Origin: Hyphomonas sp.
GTDB taxonomy: Bacteria; Pseudomonadota; Alphaproteobacteria; Caulobacterales; Hyphomonadaceae
Length of the DNA: 64,000 bases
Direction of reading: 5' to 3'
NCBI GenBank assembly: GCA_020638455.1
Contig: JACKIK010000001.1
Span: forward strand, 1,054,001 to 1,118,000
This document shows positions 9,307 to 17,584 of the stretch, piece by piece; position 1 is the first letter of the stretch; every line of letters begins with the position of its first letter. The notes beneath the pieces were generated by a model. That model was given only the letters and a program-made list of their open reading frames with translations. It did not search any database and was not told the origin of the DNA. A program made the translations under genes and the position numbers.

Positions 9307-10122
9307 ATGAACGACCGCGTCACGATCACGTACTTGGAAGACGGCATTGCTGATGTACGGATGGTGCGTACGGACAAGATGAATGCGTTGGACAATGCGA
9401 TGTTCAAGGCCTTGGCCGACACGATCGAGGAGCTGAGCCAGAAGGCGGGCCTGCGCTGCGTGGTCCTCTCCGGCGACGGCCGGGCGTTCTGCGCGGGGCT
9501 GGACCTGACGAGCATGGCGGCCAATGCGGCGAAGGGCGACGGGGAGAAGAAAGGCGGCGTGACCGGGGATCTGGGCAGCCGGACCCACGGGGAGGCGAAC
9601 CTTGCCCAGTTCGTCGCCTGGGGCTGGCGCCGGCTGGACGTGCCTGTCGTTGCTGCAGTTCACGGCGTGGCCTTCGGCGGCGGGTTCCAGATCATGTCGG
9701 GCGCGGATGTGCGGTTTATCCATCCCGATACGCGGTGCGCGATCATGGAGATGAAGTGGGGCCTGGTGCCGGACATGGCGGGTTTCCCCCTCTGGCGCGG
9801 CAATGCGCGGGAGGATGTGATCCGCGAGCTGACCTATACCAACCGGGAATTCAACGGCCTCGACGCCCAGCGCATGGGCTTTGCGACGCACATCTCCGAT
9901 ACGCCGCACGAGGACGCGCTGAACCTCGCGAAGCTGATCGCCAACAAGCATCCGCAGGCGATGCGCGGGGCCAAGCGCCTCTGTAATGCCATGCACGATG
10001 CGACCGACGCCGCCCTGTTGCAGATGGAAAGCGATGAGCAGCTGAAAGTGATCCGCACGCCGAACCAGATGGAAGCGGTGATGGCGGAAATGCAGAAGCG
10101 GAAGCCCGCCTTCGCCGACTAG
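9307..10122 (+). CDS. Crotonase/enoyl-CoA hydratase family protein
   Basis: Acyl-CoA hydratase/isomerase superfamily enzyme, 271 aa. The CoA-binding and oxyanion-hole segments are present: RCVVLSGDGRAFCAGLDLTS (residues 50-70) and VAAVHGVAFGGGFQIMSGAD (residues 116-136). The usual acid at the second catalytic site is seen in MEMKWGLVPDM. The C-terminal helix ends EMQKRKPAFAD. The exact reaction (hydration, isomerisation, hydrolysis) is unclear. CAGGAAGGG ribosome site upstream. It stands alone on the plus strand between hisE and hisF and its stop lies 4 bases from the hisF stop. Confidence 0.9.
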   Translation: MNDRVTITYLEDGIADVRMVRTDKMNALDNAMFKALADTIEELSQKAGLRCVVLSGDGRAFCAGLDLTSMAANAAKGDGEKKGGVTGDLGSRTHGEANLAQFVAWGWRRLDVPVVAAVHGVAFGGGFQIMSGADVRFIHPDTRCAIMEMKWGLVPDMAGFPLWRGNAREDVIRELTYTNREFNGLDAQRMGFATHISDTPHEDALNLAKLIANKHPQAMRGAKRLCNAMHDATDAALLQMESDEQLKVIRTPNQMEAVMAEMQKRKPAFAD

Positions 10123-10126
10123 GCCC

Positions 10127-10900
10127 TCAAAAAGGCCGGACGGGCGCGCCAGCGGCTGACAGCGCGCGGCGCGCATCGGCGACGGTGGCCTCGCCGAAAT
10201 GGAAGATCGAGGCGGCGAGCACGGCGGTGGCCCCGCCCTCCAGCACGGCAGCGGGCATGTCGTCCACGCTGCCCGCCCCGCCGCTGGCCACAACCGGAAT
10301 GTTCACAACAGATGTGACGGCTTTCAGCAGGGCGATGTCATAGCCGGATTTTGTGCCGTCCTTGTCCATCGAGGTCAGCAATATCTCGCCCGCGCCGCGC
10401 TTTTCGGCCTCCATGGCGAACGCGACTGCGTCGATGCCGGTGGCCTTGCGGCCGCCATGGGTGAAGATTTCCCAATGCCCATTTTCGGGATCTCCGGTGC
10501 GGCGGGCGTCGATGGCGACGACGACGGCCTGGCGGCCTGCTTTGGCGGCGCACCTTGAAATGACTGAAGGATCCGCGACGGCGGCGGAGTTGATGGCGAC
10601 CTTGTCGGCGCCGGCCCTCAGGAGGGCGACGAGGTCTTCCGCGCTGCGGACGCCGCCGCCGACGGTGAGGGGCATGAAGCACTGTTCCGCCGTTGCCGAG
10701 ACGATGTCCAGCAGCGTGCCGCGGCCCTCATGGCTGGCGGAAATGTCGAGAAAACAAAGCTCGTCCGCGCCCTGCGCGTCATAGGCCTTTGCCAGCGCCA
10801 CGGGGTCTCCTGCGTCTTTGAGATCGACGAAGTTGACGCCCTTCACGGTGCGCCCGTCCTTCACGTCGAGGCAGGGAATGATGCGGGTCTTGAGGCTCAT
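10127..10900 (-). CDS. hisF: Imidazole glycerol phosphate synthase cyclase subunit HisF
   Basis: Cyclase half of the HisHF complex, which turns PRFAR plus ammonia into imidazole glycerol phosphate and AICAR. TIM barrel of 257 aa with the catalytic aspartates in RIIPCLDVKDGR (Asp12) and VVVAIDARR, and phosphate loops LTVGGGVRS and PVVASGGAGS. The gene is intact and of normal length. Its partner hisH is at 13612 rather than adjacent. The first about 70 bases of this gene plus its leader are duplicated in decayed form at 11303-11410. Confidence 0.96.
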   Translation of the reverse strand: MSLKTRIIPCLDVKDGRTVKGVNFVDLKDAGDPVALAKAYDAQGADELCFLDISASHEGRGTLLDIVSATAEQCFMPLTVGGGVRSAEDLVALLRAGADKVAINSAAVADPSVISRCAAKAGRQAVVVAIDARRTGDPENGHWEIFTHGGRKATGIDAVAFAMEAEKRGAGEILLTSMDKDGTKSGYDIALLKAVTSVVNIPVVASGGAGSVDDMPAAVLEGGATAVLAASIFHFGEATVADARRALSAAGAPVRPF

Positions 10901-10919
10901 GGCCCGATGGATTTAGCGG
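10812..10919. repeat. Direct repeat copy A: hisF 5' end and leader
   Basis: This segment aligns without gaps to 11303-11410; I count 76 identities in 108 positions (about 70%). It covers the first codons of intact hisF plus 19 bases upstream. The two copies flank the GGWCCGG array and the small ORF at 11099. Confidence 0.8.
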
Positions 10920-10941
10920 GGGATAAGGCGTGGGACAAGGC

Positions 10942-11036
10942 GGTCCGGTTCGGTCCGGAAACAGACCGGAAACGGACCGGATTCAGACCGGGAATGGACC
11001 GGAATGGACCGGAAGAGACCGGACGTTACGGACCGG
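10942..11036. repeat. GGWCCGG short-repeat array with helical spacing
   Basis: Nine copies of G(G/A)(T/A)CCGG-type units start at 10942, 10952, 10964, 10975, 10986, 10997, 11007, 11017 and 11031. The first two are GGTCCGG and the rest (G)GACCGG. Most intervals are 10-12 bases, about one helical turn, with simple spacers such as AAAC and AAT. It lies just upstream of hisF on the minus strand. It could be a protein-binding array or a decaying tandem duplication; nothing in the sequence decides this. Confidence 0.75.
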
Positions 11037-11098
11037 AGCCGCCGCCCCGCCGGGATTTCCGCTTTCCAGCCGGCCGCGCGCATGATTGGGTGCCGGCC

Positions 11099-11293
11099 AT
11101 GGACACCCCGCCGCCACCGAAATTCGGCCCCAATGGCTCCGTCCTCAACGGGCCGGAAATGACCGACACGCTGCGCGAGCAATATGAAGGCGCACCGGAC
11201 CCGGCCCGCCCGCGCCGCGCCAACTGGCGCTGGCAACTCACCGCCGCCCTCGTCTGCCTGATCATCCTGGTGCTGGTCTGGCCGAAGGGGTGA
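11099..11293 (+). CDS. Small single-pass membrane protein, hypothetical
   Basis: A 64-aa frame starts MDTPPPPKFGPNG, has a charged middle and ends in one strong membrane segment WQLTAALVCLIILVLVWPKG. An N-in, tail-anchored topology is likely. The frame stays open upstream through the GGWCCGG array to an ATG at 10907, but that extension is repeat-derived and I do not trust it. There is no clear ribosome site. The gene lies between the two copies of the hisF 5' end, so it may have arrived with the rearrangement. Existence as a real gene is moderately likely because of the good transmembrane helix. Confidence 0.5.
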   Translation: MDTPPPPKFGPNGSVLNGPEMTDTLREQYEGAPDPARPRRANWRWQLTAALVCLIILVLVWPKG

Positions 11294-11302
11294 GGGGCGC
11301 CA

Positions 11303-11410
11303 ACGTCTTTTCAGTCGATGAGATTGACGCTGTTGACGGACCGCCTTTCCCGTGCGTCGAGGTGGCGAATGATACGGACCTCTAGGCTCACTAACCGATG
11401 GATTTTGCGG
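11303..11410. repeat. Direct repeat copy B: decayed hisF 5' end
   Basis: Gapless partner of 10812-10919 (76 of 108 identical by hand count), 491 bases away and in the same orientation. See the pseudogene entry for its coding remnant. Confidence 0.8.
11311..11391 (-). pseudogene. hisF N-terminal remnant
   Basis: Reading from a GTG at 11391 on the minus strand gives 26 residues, VSLEVRIIRHLD followed by RERRSVNSVNLID, then a TGA. Intact HisF begins MSLKTRIIPCLD and continues RTVKGVNFVD. The spacing of S-L, R-I-I, L-D, R, V, V-N and D is kept, while the catalytic context and everything after residue 26 are gone. This is best read as a broken duplicate of hisF, not a functional peptide. Confidence 0.7.
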
Positions 11411-11539
11411 TCCCGGTGCTGCTGCCCTAGCGCCCACGCGTCCCATGTCCGCTGGCCGGTGGCCGGCTCTGGAAAAGGGGGGAGGGCTTCAGACCGGCAT
11501 GAGGAACGGGGCGTCCGAGAAAAATAGGAAAATGCTCGC

Positions 11540-12781
11540 CTAATGAGACTGGTTTGCTTCCGGTGGCTCTTTGCTTTCCATATGCATCCCGAGCGTCACC
11601 TGTTTCCAATCGTTTGGAGGCCCTTCAACAATCAGCTTACGCACCAAGCGTTCAGCCAATCTGAGTGCGCGATTGAAATCTTCATTAAAGGAAGATGATC
11701 TGACTGAAGAGGGAGCTAATCCACCTGTGTGGGCGACCTGGCTCCGCCAAGAGTAAATCTTGCCCAAAAGTGCGTATATTTCTTGTCGTTCCTCAAAATC
11801 CTTTCCCAATAGCCAAGCGCCTCGAGCCCGAAAATGCGCATTGAGTTGTCCGGGCAACTCAGATCCACCATGTTCTGAGTCTAGCAGGACCATTTCAAGC
11901 GCTATTCCGAGATCGAGTGATTTATCTGCGTTTGACGTCCGTCCTTTTGCTTGGCCAAGTCGGCTAAGGCACCCGCGAACTCTAGTTTTCCATGAGCTCG
12001 AGAGTTGGTCGAAACGCTCCTTAATTAGTGGGAAATCGCGAAATGACTCTTGAGATGCTTGGCACTCCAATGTCAGCACTACATCGCTGATCGTACTTGA
12101 CCCTGCCATTCCTCCGAACATTCCTAACGGAACATTGTCTGGCATATATCCTGTTCTCCACCCTACGCTGCAGTGCAGCTCGGGCATGGCATTTATGATC
12201 AAACCAACATCCAAGAACGTTTGTTGTACATCACTCTGGAAATCGTGTTTTTCTTCAATTCCGGGAAGTTTTCGAAGTCTAACACGGCGGCAAAGCAAAC
12301 ATCTCGGCACCGAATTTCTTAACAAGTTGAAAGCCCGCGACTGTAGTGCAATTTGCTTATCCGGATAGTTCGGCAAATCCGAAGGATGAAGAAGGGTAAT
12401 ATCTTCAGCGAGTTGAATAGATTGCGCAATCTCGATGCCATGCAGCCATGCAGCTGCAACGAACTCAATTTCGCTCTCTGCAAGATATGCTTCCAAATCC
12501 GCATTGGCCTCTTCGGGACCCACTAGGTTGGCTCGCCAAGACCACCATGCAATCAAGTGCTTAGCGGTAAACAGTGAGAACGTAAAACCACACCTTACCA
12601 ACTTTCCTTCCAATTCTTGCACGCGTGGGTCGGAAAGAATGGATTTGTAGCGCTCTGCGGCCAGCTCTAGCCTCTGTTCGATGCCAATATGGGTGCTGAT
12701 CAGGTCGTAGTAGTATTGACTGGCAAAATCCGGAATCTGCCCGAATGTAAGCGGAAGGCCGAGGTACCCACTAGTAGCCAT
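11540..12781 (-). CDS. HEPN (ApeA-like) domain protein, possible defence gene
   Basis: A 413-aa protein with no signal peptide. The N-terminal 250 residues are unrecognised. The C-terminal part (about 285-400) reads like the ApeA-type HEPN fold: LDLGIALEMVLLDSE, then a helix ERQEIYALLGKIYSWRSQVAHTG. This contains the R-x4-H ribonuclease motif (Arg346, His351). HEPN proteins of this group are RNases in abortive-infection and toxin systems; that role here is inference. One 60-base line of the gene counts to 50% G+C, well below its neighbours, suggesting transfer. Its ATG overlaps the last 11 bases of hisA, so it may be translated with the his mRNA. The frame to 12823 adds only hisA-overlapping sequence. 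Confidence 0.65.
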   Translation of the reverse strand: MATSGYLGLPLTFGQIPDFASQYYYDLISTHIGIEQRLELAAERYKSILSDPRVQELEGKLVRCGFTFSLFTAKHLIAWWSWRANLVGPEEANADLEAYLAESEIEFVAAAWLHGIEIAQSIQLAEDITLLHPSDLPNYPDKQIALQSRAFNLLRNSVPRCLLCRRVRLRKLPGIEEKHDFQSDVQQTFLDVGLIINAMPELHCSVGWRTGYMPDNVPLGMFGGMAGSSTISDVVLTLECQASQESFRDFPLIKERFDQLSSSWKTRVRGCLSRLGQAKGRTSNADKSLDLGIALEMVLLDSEHGGSELPGQLNAHFRARGAWLLGKDFEERQEIYALLGKIYSWRSQVAHTGGLAPSSVRSSSFNEDFNRALRLAERLVRKLIVEGPPNDWKQVTLGMHMESKEPPEANQSH

Positions 12782-13505
12782 ACGACGCCTCAATCGCCTC
12801 GCTCGCCACAATGTCCCCGTCATACAGCGCGCGGCCGAGGATGCAGCCGGCGATGGGGGCGCCGGAGGCCCTGAGGGCGCTTATGTCGGCCACGCTGGCG
12901 ACGCCGCCGGAGGCGATGACCGGGATGCTCACGCAGTTCGCCAGATCGGCCGTGAACGGAACGTTGACGCCGGTCTTGAGGCCGTCGCGGCCGATGTCTG
13001 TGGCAACAATGGCGGCGACGCCGCAGCCTTCGAAGGCTTTGGCAAGCTCGGTCGCCTTCAAGTCGCTGGTCTCGGCCCAGCCTTCGACGGCGACCATGCC
13101 GTTCTTCGCATCGATGCCGACGACGACGCGGCCCGGCAGGGCGCGGGCGGCCTCCTTCACGAGGGCGGGATCGCGGAGGGCCACGGTGCCGAGGATGACG
13201 CGGGAGACGCCGGCCTCCAGCCAGGCATCGATCTGCGCCCGCGTGCGGATGCCGCCGCCGAGCTGGACCGGCGCATCGGTGGCGGCAAGGATCGCCTCGA
13301 CGGCGGCGCGGTTGACGGCCTTGCCTTCGAAGGCGCCGTTGAGGTCCACGACATGCAGATGGGTGAAGCCCGCCGCGCGGAAGGCGGCGGCCTGGGCGGC
13401 GGGGCTGTCATTGAAGACGGTCGCCTGATCCATCTCGCCGCGGAGGAGGCGGACGCACTGGCCGTCCTTGAGGTCGATGGCGGGGTAGAGGGTGAAACTG
13501 GTCAT
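12771..13505 (-). CDS. hisA: Phosphoribosylformimino-AICAR ribotide isomerase HisA
   Basis: Fourth step of histidine biosynthesis, an Amadori isomerisation of ProFAR to PRFAR. TIM barrel of 244 aa with the catalytic Asp near the N-terminus in LYPAIDLKDGQCVRLLRGE and the second Asp in IVATDIGRDGL. Phosphate loops are LGGGIRT and PVIASGGVAS. Length and motifs are normal, so the enzyme should be active. It is followed with an 11-base overlap by the HEPN-type gene instead of hisF. Confidence 0.96.
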   Translation of the reverse strand: MTSFTLYPAIDLKDGQCVRLLRGEMDQATVFNDSPAAQAAAFRAAGFTHLHVVDLNGAFEGKAVNRAAVEAILAATDAPVQLGGGIRTRAQIDAWLEAGVSRVILGTVALRDPALVKEAARALPGRVVVGIDAKNGMVAVEGWAETSDLKATELAKAFEGCGVAAIVATDIGRDGLKTGVNVPFTADLANCVSIPVIASGGVASVADISALRASGAPIAGCILGRALYDGDIVASEAIEASYGY

Positions 13506-13522
13506 GCGGTCGTTCTTTTGTC

Positions 13523-13607
13523 GTCATCCCGGAATTTGCGCCAGCAAATATCCGGGACCCATGTGGCACTGGGTCCCGGCTCAGCGCTGCGCGCTGTCCG
13601 GGATGAC
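13523..13607. repeat. Composite palindromic element between hisH and hisA
   Basis: Outer arms GTCATCCCGGA (13523-13533) and TCCGGGATGAC (13597-13607) are a perfect 11-bp inverted repeat. Inside are further hairpins: ATTTGC/GCAAAT around 13534-13549, GGGACCCA/TGGGTCCC (13554-13561 and 13570-13577), and AGCGC/GCGCT near 13583-13595. The whole 85 bases would fold into a multi-branched structure. This is the form of dispersed intergenic palindromes seen in many proteobacteria. I saw only this copy in the window. Confidence 0.75.
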
Positions 13608-13611
13608 GGAC

Positions 13612-14256
13612 TCATGATGGGGTCCATGTCAGGAAGTTCTGCAGGATCTGCAGGCCGACGCGCTGGCTTTTCTCGGGATGGAACTGGGTTCCGAAGATGT
13701 TGGCGCGGGCGACGGCGGCGACGAGGGGGCGGCCATAGTCGGCGGTGGCGGCGATATCGGCGGGGTCTTCCGGCGTCAGGGCGTAGGAATGGGTGAAGTA
13801 GACGTGGGGGTCCGCCTCCAGCCCGGCGAAGATCGGGTGCGGGCGCGGGAAGGCGAGGCCGTTCCAGCCCATGTGCGGGATGCGGAAGCCTTCGCCGGGC
13901 TGGATCAGGTCCACCTCGCCGGGGATCCAGCCGAGGCCGGGCGTGCGCCCGTCCTCAAGGCCGGCGGTGGCGAGCAGCTGAAGCCCGACGCAGATGCCGA
14001 AAAACGGCTTTTCCGCTTCGATCACGGCCGAATTCAGCGCATCGACAACGCCCGGCACCGCGCGGAGACCCGCCGCGCAGTCGGCGAAGTGGCCGACGCC
14101 GGGCAGCACGATGCGGTCGGCTGCGGCGATGACGGCCGGGTCGTCGGTGATGGTGATCTGATGGCCGGTGCCGGCGGCGCTGGCGGCGGCGCGGAGGGCG
14201 CGGCCGGCCGAGTGGAGGTTGCCGGAGCCATAGTCGATGAGCGCGACCTGTTTCAT
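13612..14256 (-). CDS. hisH: Imidazole glycerol phosphate synthase glutaminase subunit HisH
   Basis: Class I glutamine amidotransferase subunit that feeds ammonia to HisF, 214 aa. The catalytic triad is visible: Cys in FFGICVGLQLL, His and Glu in FGTQFHPEKSQ. The N-terminal strand VALIDYGSGNLHS and the oxyanion PGVGHF segment are intact. It is the first gene of a short hisH-hisA(-HEPN) minus-strand run with the palindromic element between hisH and hisA. hisB lies 6 kb upstream, separated by unrelated genes. Confidence 0.96.
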   Translation of the reverse strand: MKQVALIDYGSGNLHSAGRALRAAASAAGTGHQITITDDPAVIAAADRIVLPGVGHFADCAAGLRAVPGVVDALNSAVIEAEKPFFGICVGLQLLATAGLEDGRTPGLGWIPGEVDLIQPGEGFRIPHMGWNGLAFPRPHPIFAGLEADPHVYFTHSYALTPEDPADIAATADYGRPLVAAVARANIFGTQFHPEKSQRVGLQILQNFLTWTPS

Positions 14257-14372
14257 GGCCGCGCTCTTAGCCGCGCCGGGACGCGGGGGAAAGAGGCAGA
14301 TTGGCTTGCCTTGGCGGGCGCACTGTCACACGGTCGGGGCATCGGGTCTGTTTTCATTGCCGGGGGTCTTCC

Positions 14373-15818
14373 ATGCGCAAATTCGTGCCGTTCCTGTCTG
14401 CCTGCCTGCTGGGCGCCTGTGTGTCGGGGCCGGCCTGGCCGGATGGCGCCAGCAAGGTGGACCGCAAGGCCATGGCCGAAGTGGACGGGGAAGCGGCGCT
14501 GACGGCGGAGCTCGCCTCGAAGATCTGGAACTGGGCGGAAGTCGGCTACCAGGAGGAAAAGTCCTCCGCGCTGCTGCAAGAGACGCTGAAGGAGGAGGGC
14601 TTCACGGTCGAGGCGGATGTCGCCGGCATCCCGACGGCGTTCGTCGCCTCGTACGGTACGGGCGGGCCGGTGATCGCCATCCTCGCCGAGTTCGACGCCC
14701 TGCCGGGCATCAACCAGGCCGCCACGCCCGACCGGGAAGAGCGCCCCGGCATGAGCGCCGGCCATGCCTGCGGGCATAATTTGTTCGGGGCGGGGTCCGT
14801 CTCGGCCGCCATCGCGATCCGCCGCTGGCTGGAGGAGACCGGCAAGCCGGGCACGATCCGCGTCTATGGGACGCCGGCCGAAGAAGGCGGCAGCGGCAAG
14901 GTCTACATGGTACGCGCCGGCCTGTTCGACGATGTCGATATCGCCATGCACTGGCACCCCGGCTCCGAGAATTCGGCGGCGGCGGAGACCTCCCTCGCCA
15001 ACCGGTCGGCCAAGTTCCGCTTCCACGGGCTCTCGGCCCATGCGGCGGGCGCGCCGGAGAAGGGCCGCTCGGCGCTGGATGGCGTCGAGGCGTTCGACAT
15101 GATGGTCAACATGATGCGGGAACACGTGCCGCAGGATGCGCGCATCCATTATGTCATCACCAATGGCGGCTCGGCCCCGAACGTCGTGCCGGACTTTGCC
15201 GAGGTTTTCTATTATGTGCGCCATCCGTCTGCGGAGGGTGTCGAGGAGATCTGGGCGCGGGTCGAGGATGCCGCGCGGGGCGCTGCGCTGGGAACGGGCA
15301 CGACGGTCGACTGGGAAGTGATCCACGGCAACAATCCGCTGCTGGTCAACGAGACGCTGGCGAAGATGATGGATGCCAAGCTGCACGAAGTGGGCGGGGT
15401 GACCTATGACGCCGCCGAGCAGGCCTTTGCAGACCGGATCTACAAGACGCTGACGAAGCCGGCCCTGCCGATGGGGTCAGAGGCGGCGATCCAGCCCTAT
15501 GAGGTCTCTCTGGGCTACGGCTCCACCGATGTGGGCGATGTCTCCTATGCCGTGCCGACAGTGGGCCTCAGGACGGCGACCTGGGTGCCCGGCACGCCGG
15601 CGCACAGCTGGCAGGCCGTGGCGGCGAGCGGCATGTCCATCGGCTACAAGGGCGCGCAGGTGGCGGCCAAGACACTGACGCTGGCGGCGATCGAGCTTTA
15701 TACGCACCCGGAGCTTCGCGCCGCGGCGCGGAAGGAATTCGACGAGAAGCGCGGGCCGGACTACCAGTACAAATCCCTGCTGGGCGACCGCGATCCGCCG
15801 CTGGATTACCGGAAATAG
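14373..15818 (+). CDS. M20-family amidohydrolase (AbgB/M20D-like), exported
   Basis: Metal-dependent amidohydrolase of peptidase family M20, 481 aa, resembling p-aminobenzoyl-glutamate hydrolase subunit B and related aminoacylases. An N-terminal signal with a lipobox-like LLGACVSG suggests a lipoprotein. Metal motifs are FDALPGI, SAGHACGHNLFG and the general-base region YGTPAEEGGSGKVYM. The dimerisation domain includes FHGLSAHAAGAPEKGRSALD. The substrate is unknown; a small peptide or N-acyl amino acid is likely. The ATG at 14373 is chosen because the signal peptide begins there with GGGGGT upstream. Confidence 0.88.
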   Translation: MRKFVPFLSACLLGACVSGPAWPDGASKVDRKAMAEVDGEAALTAELASKIWNWAEVGYQEEKSSALLQETLKEEGFTVEADVAGIPTAFVASYGTGGPVIAILAEFDALPGINQAATPDREERPGMSAGHACGHNLFGAGSVSAAIAIRRWLEETGKPGTIRVYGTPAEEGGSGKVYMVRAGLFDDVDIAMHWHPGSENSAAAETSLANRSAKFRFHGLSAHAAGAPEKGRSALDGVEAFDMMVNMMREHVPQDARIHYVITNGGSAPNVVPDFAEVFYYVRHPSAEGVEEIWARVEDAARGAALGTGTTVDWEVIHGNNPLLVNETLAKMMDAKLHEVGGVTYDAAEQAFADRIYKTLTKPALPMGSEAAIQPYEVSLGYGSTDVGDVSYAVPTVGLRTATWVPGTPAHSWQAVAASGMSIGYKGAQVAAKTLTLAAIELYTHPELRAAARKEFDEKRGPDYQYKSLLGDRDPPLDYRK

Positions 15819-15823
15819 GGGGA

Positions 15824-17584
15824 TCAGTTCGGCGCGTAATACTTGTCGTAGTGTTCCTTGCTCATCACCTGCTGCTTCATCTGGCCGCCCTCGATGACAA
15901 GAACGCTGACCTCGTCACTATTGGTCTGGTAGGACTGGTTCAGGGATTCCGCCAGAGCGCGGCGCTCGGCGTCTTCTTTCCACATCTGTGCTTCCCAGTT
16001 GCTTTTGACGCGGCGGGCGGCCGAACAGGCCGGTCCGTCCTGACGGCAGACGGCATCGACATCGCTCAGATTGCAGGGGCCATAGGTTTCGACATAGCGC
16101 TCAAGATATTCGCCGCCGAGCATCGTGGCATCGTTGTAGACCGGATAGGCGCAGCCGCCCTCTGAGGGGTCGTGGCCGAGATGCTGCTCGAAACTGGCGA
16201 CGAGGTTCGCCCGCCGCTGCCGGCGGGCGTCGATTGCGCGCTGTTCGTCCAGCGCCTTGCCATTCTGATAGGCCATGACCTGGTCATAGATTGCGTCATA
16301 ACGGGCGGCGAATGCCTCCTGAGGCGTCGCAGCTTCGACGGGTTGCCCGTCCAGCGTATCGTCGAACATCGCCCATTTGCCGTCTTCGAGCTGCACGGCG
16401 AGAGCTTTGCCGCTCCACCACCAGGCCGGGCCGGGCTTGTGCCAATCCTGGCGGATTTCGTCGCTGATGCCGGCCTTGCCATAGGATAAGCTCTCGTCGT
16501 CGGAGCCGATCGGGAGAATGTCACGGTACGGCCTAAGCGACTGATACTGGGCAAGCGTTTCGAGCACCGGTTCGAGGGAAATGCGGTAACGCAATTCATC
16601 GCCCTGGCGCGTCACCACAATCCACTTGGCATCGGCATAGTCCAGCCCGACAATGTCAGCTGGCAGATCGACCGGAAGGCCGGTATAGGGATTCAGCGGG
16701 ATAAGATAATGATCGTAGCCGGCCAGCGGATGCGGATTGGGTTTGCCGAGGATAGCCTGCGAACCTGCCGTGACGATTTCCGGGAATATGCCGATATTCG
16801 TCCCGTGCGTATCGAAGATGCCGGTGACGGTTGCTTCGGTATCCGGATCCGCCATCGTGGCGAAGATGATGCCGTTGGAATTGATCCGGATCCGCTCATC
16901 GGGGTCGGAGATGTTGGGGAGAATTGTCGCGGCCGATCCGTCCGCCCCGATCAGGGCATAGTCGCGATAGCCGCCGTCACGTGCGGCTGTGCGGGCGATC
17001 ACGACCGGCGGCGTGTGCGGCGGGTTGTGCCCGGTACTCGAGACGAGGTCCGAATAGTCGAAGGCTTTCGGGTAAATCGCGAGTTCCTCATAGGAGAACG
17101 GACGTTCGGAATGTGAGCCTCCGTCCACGATCACAAGCGTTCCATCGCACTTTTTCGCAATCGCGACGACCGTGGAAATCGGCTGGATCGCCGTGTATTG
17201 CGGCTTGACGCTGATCTTGTTCCGCTTGTCGGCAAGGCCATACAGCCCGACGCCCTTCCGGCCGGCATCGCCCCAGCACTTCATCGCATCGCTGGCGCTG
17301 GCATTGCGCTTCACAACCCTGACAAATTTCATGTAACCGTCGGATCCGAGGCCGACCGGATAATCCAGCTTGAGAACGCAGTCCTTGCCGTTCTTGATTT
17401 CGGTGGTTTTCCAGGTGTCGGGCCCCTTGGAGCAGATGTCCCCGTCATGGTCGCCCGTCTCGATCGTGCTCTGGAAGTCGAACGACTGAGCATGTGCCGG
17501 CCCGGCGGCGCCAAGACCGAGAAATATGGCGGCCGCTGCCACACCCGCGAAGTAACGCAAACCGGTTCCGGATTTGCCTGGCAT
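15824..17584 (-). CDS. Secreted protein of unknown function
   Basis: A 586-aa protein with a clean signal peptide (residues 1-33, ending GPAHAQS) preceded by AAGGGGACG. The body is rich in short beta-strand blocks with aromatic and Gly-Asp turns, such as KISVKPQYTAI, which hints at WG-type or propeller-like repeats but is not diagnostic. The C-terminal 150 residues are helical and charged with several cysteines (GGCAYP, YGPCNL, DAVCRQDGPACS), probably disulfide-linked in the periplasm. The layout resembles the secreted protein at 44291-45964. It is convergent with the M20 hydrolase. No function is assigned. Confidence 0.75.
   Translation of the reverse strand: MPGKSGTGLRYFAGVAAAAIFLGLGAAGPAHAQSFDFQSTIETGDHDGDICSKGPDTWKTTEIKNGKDCVLKLDYPVGLGSDGYMKFVRVVKRNASASDAMKCWGDAGRKGVGLYGLADKRNKISVKPQYTAIQPISTVVAIAKKCDGTLVIVDGGSHSERPFSYEELAIYPKAFDYSDLVSSTGHNPPHTPPVVIARTAARDGGYRDYALIGADGSAATILPNISDPDERIRINSNGIIFATMADPDTEATVTGIFDTHGTNIGIFPEIVTAGSQAILGKPNPHPLAGYDHYLIPLNPYTGLPVDLPADIVGLDYADAKWIVVTRQGDELRYRISLEPVLETLAQYQSLRPYRDILPIGSDDESLSYGKAGISDEIRQDWHKPGPAWWWSGKALAVQLEDGKWAMFDDTLDGQPVEAATPQEAFAARYDAIYDQVMAYQNGKALDEQRAIDARRQRRANLVASFEQHLGHDPSEGGCAYPVYNDATMLGGEYLERYVETYGPCNLSDVDAVCRQDGPACSAARRVKSNWEAQMWKEDAERRALAESLNQSYQTNSDEVSVLVIEGGQMKQQVMSKEHYDKYYAPN

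Noticed and set aside
10942..11036. Could the GGWCCGG array be a CRISPR array?
   Set aside because: Units are only 7 bases with spacers of 3-7 bases, and no cas gene is near.
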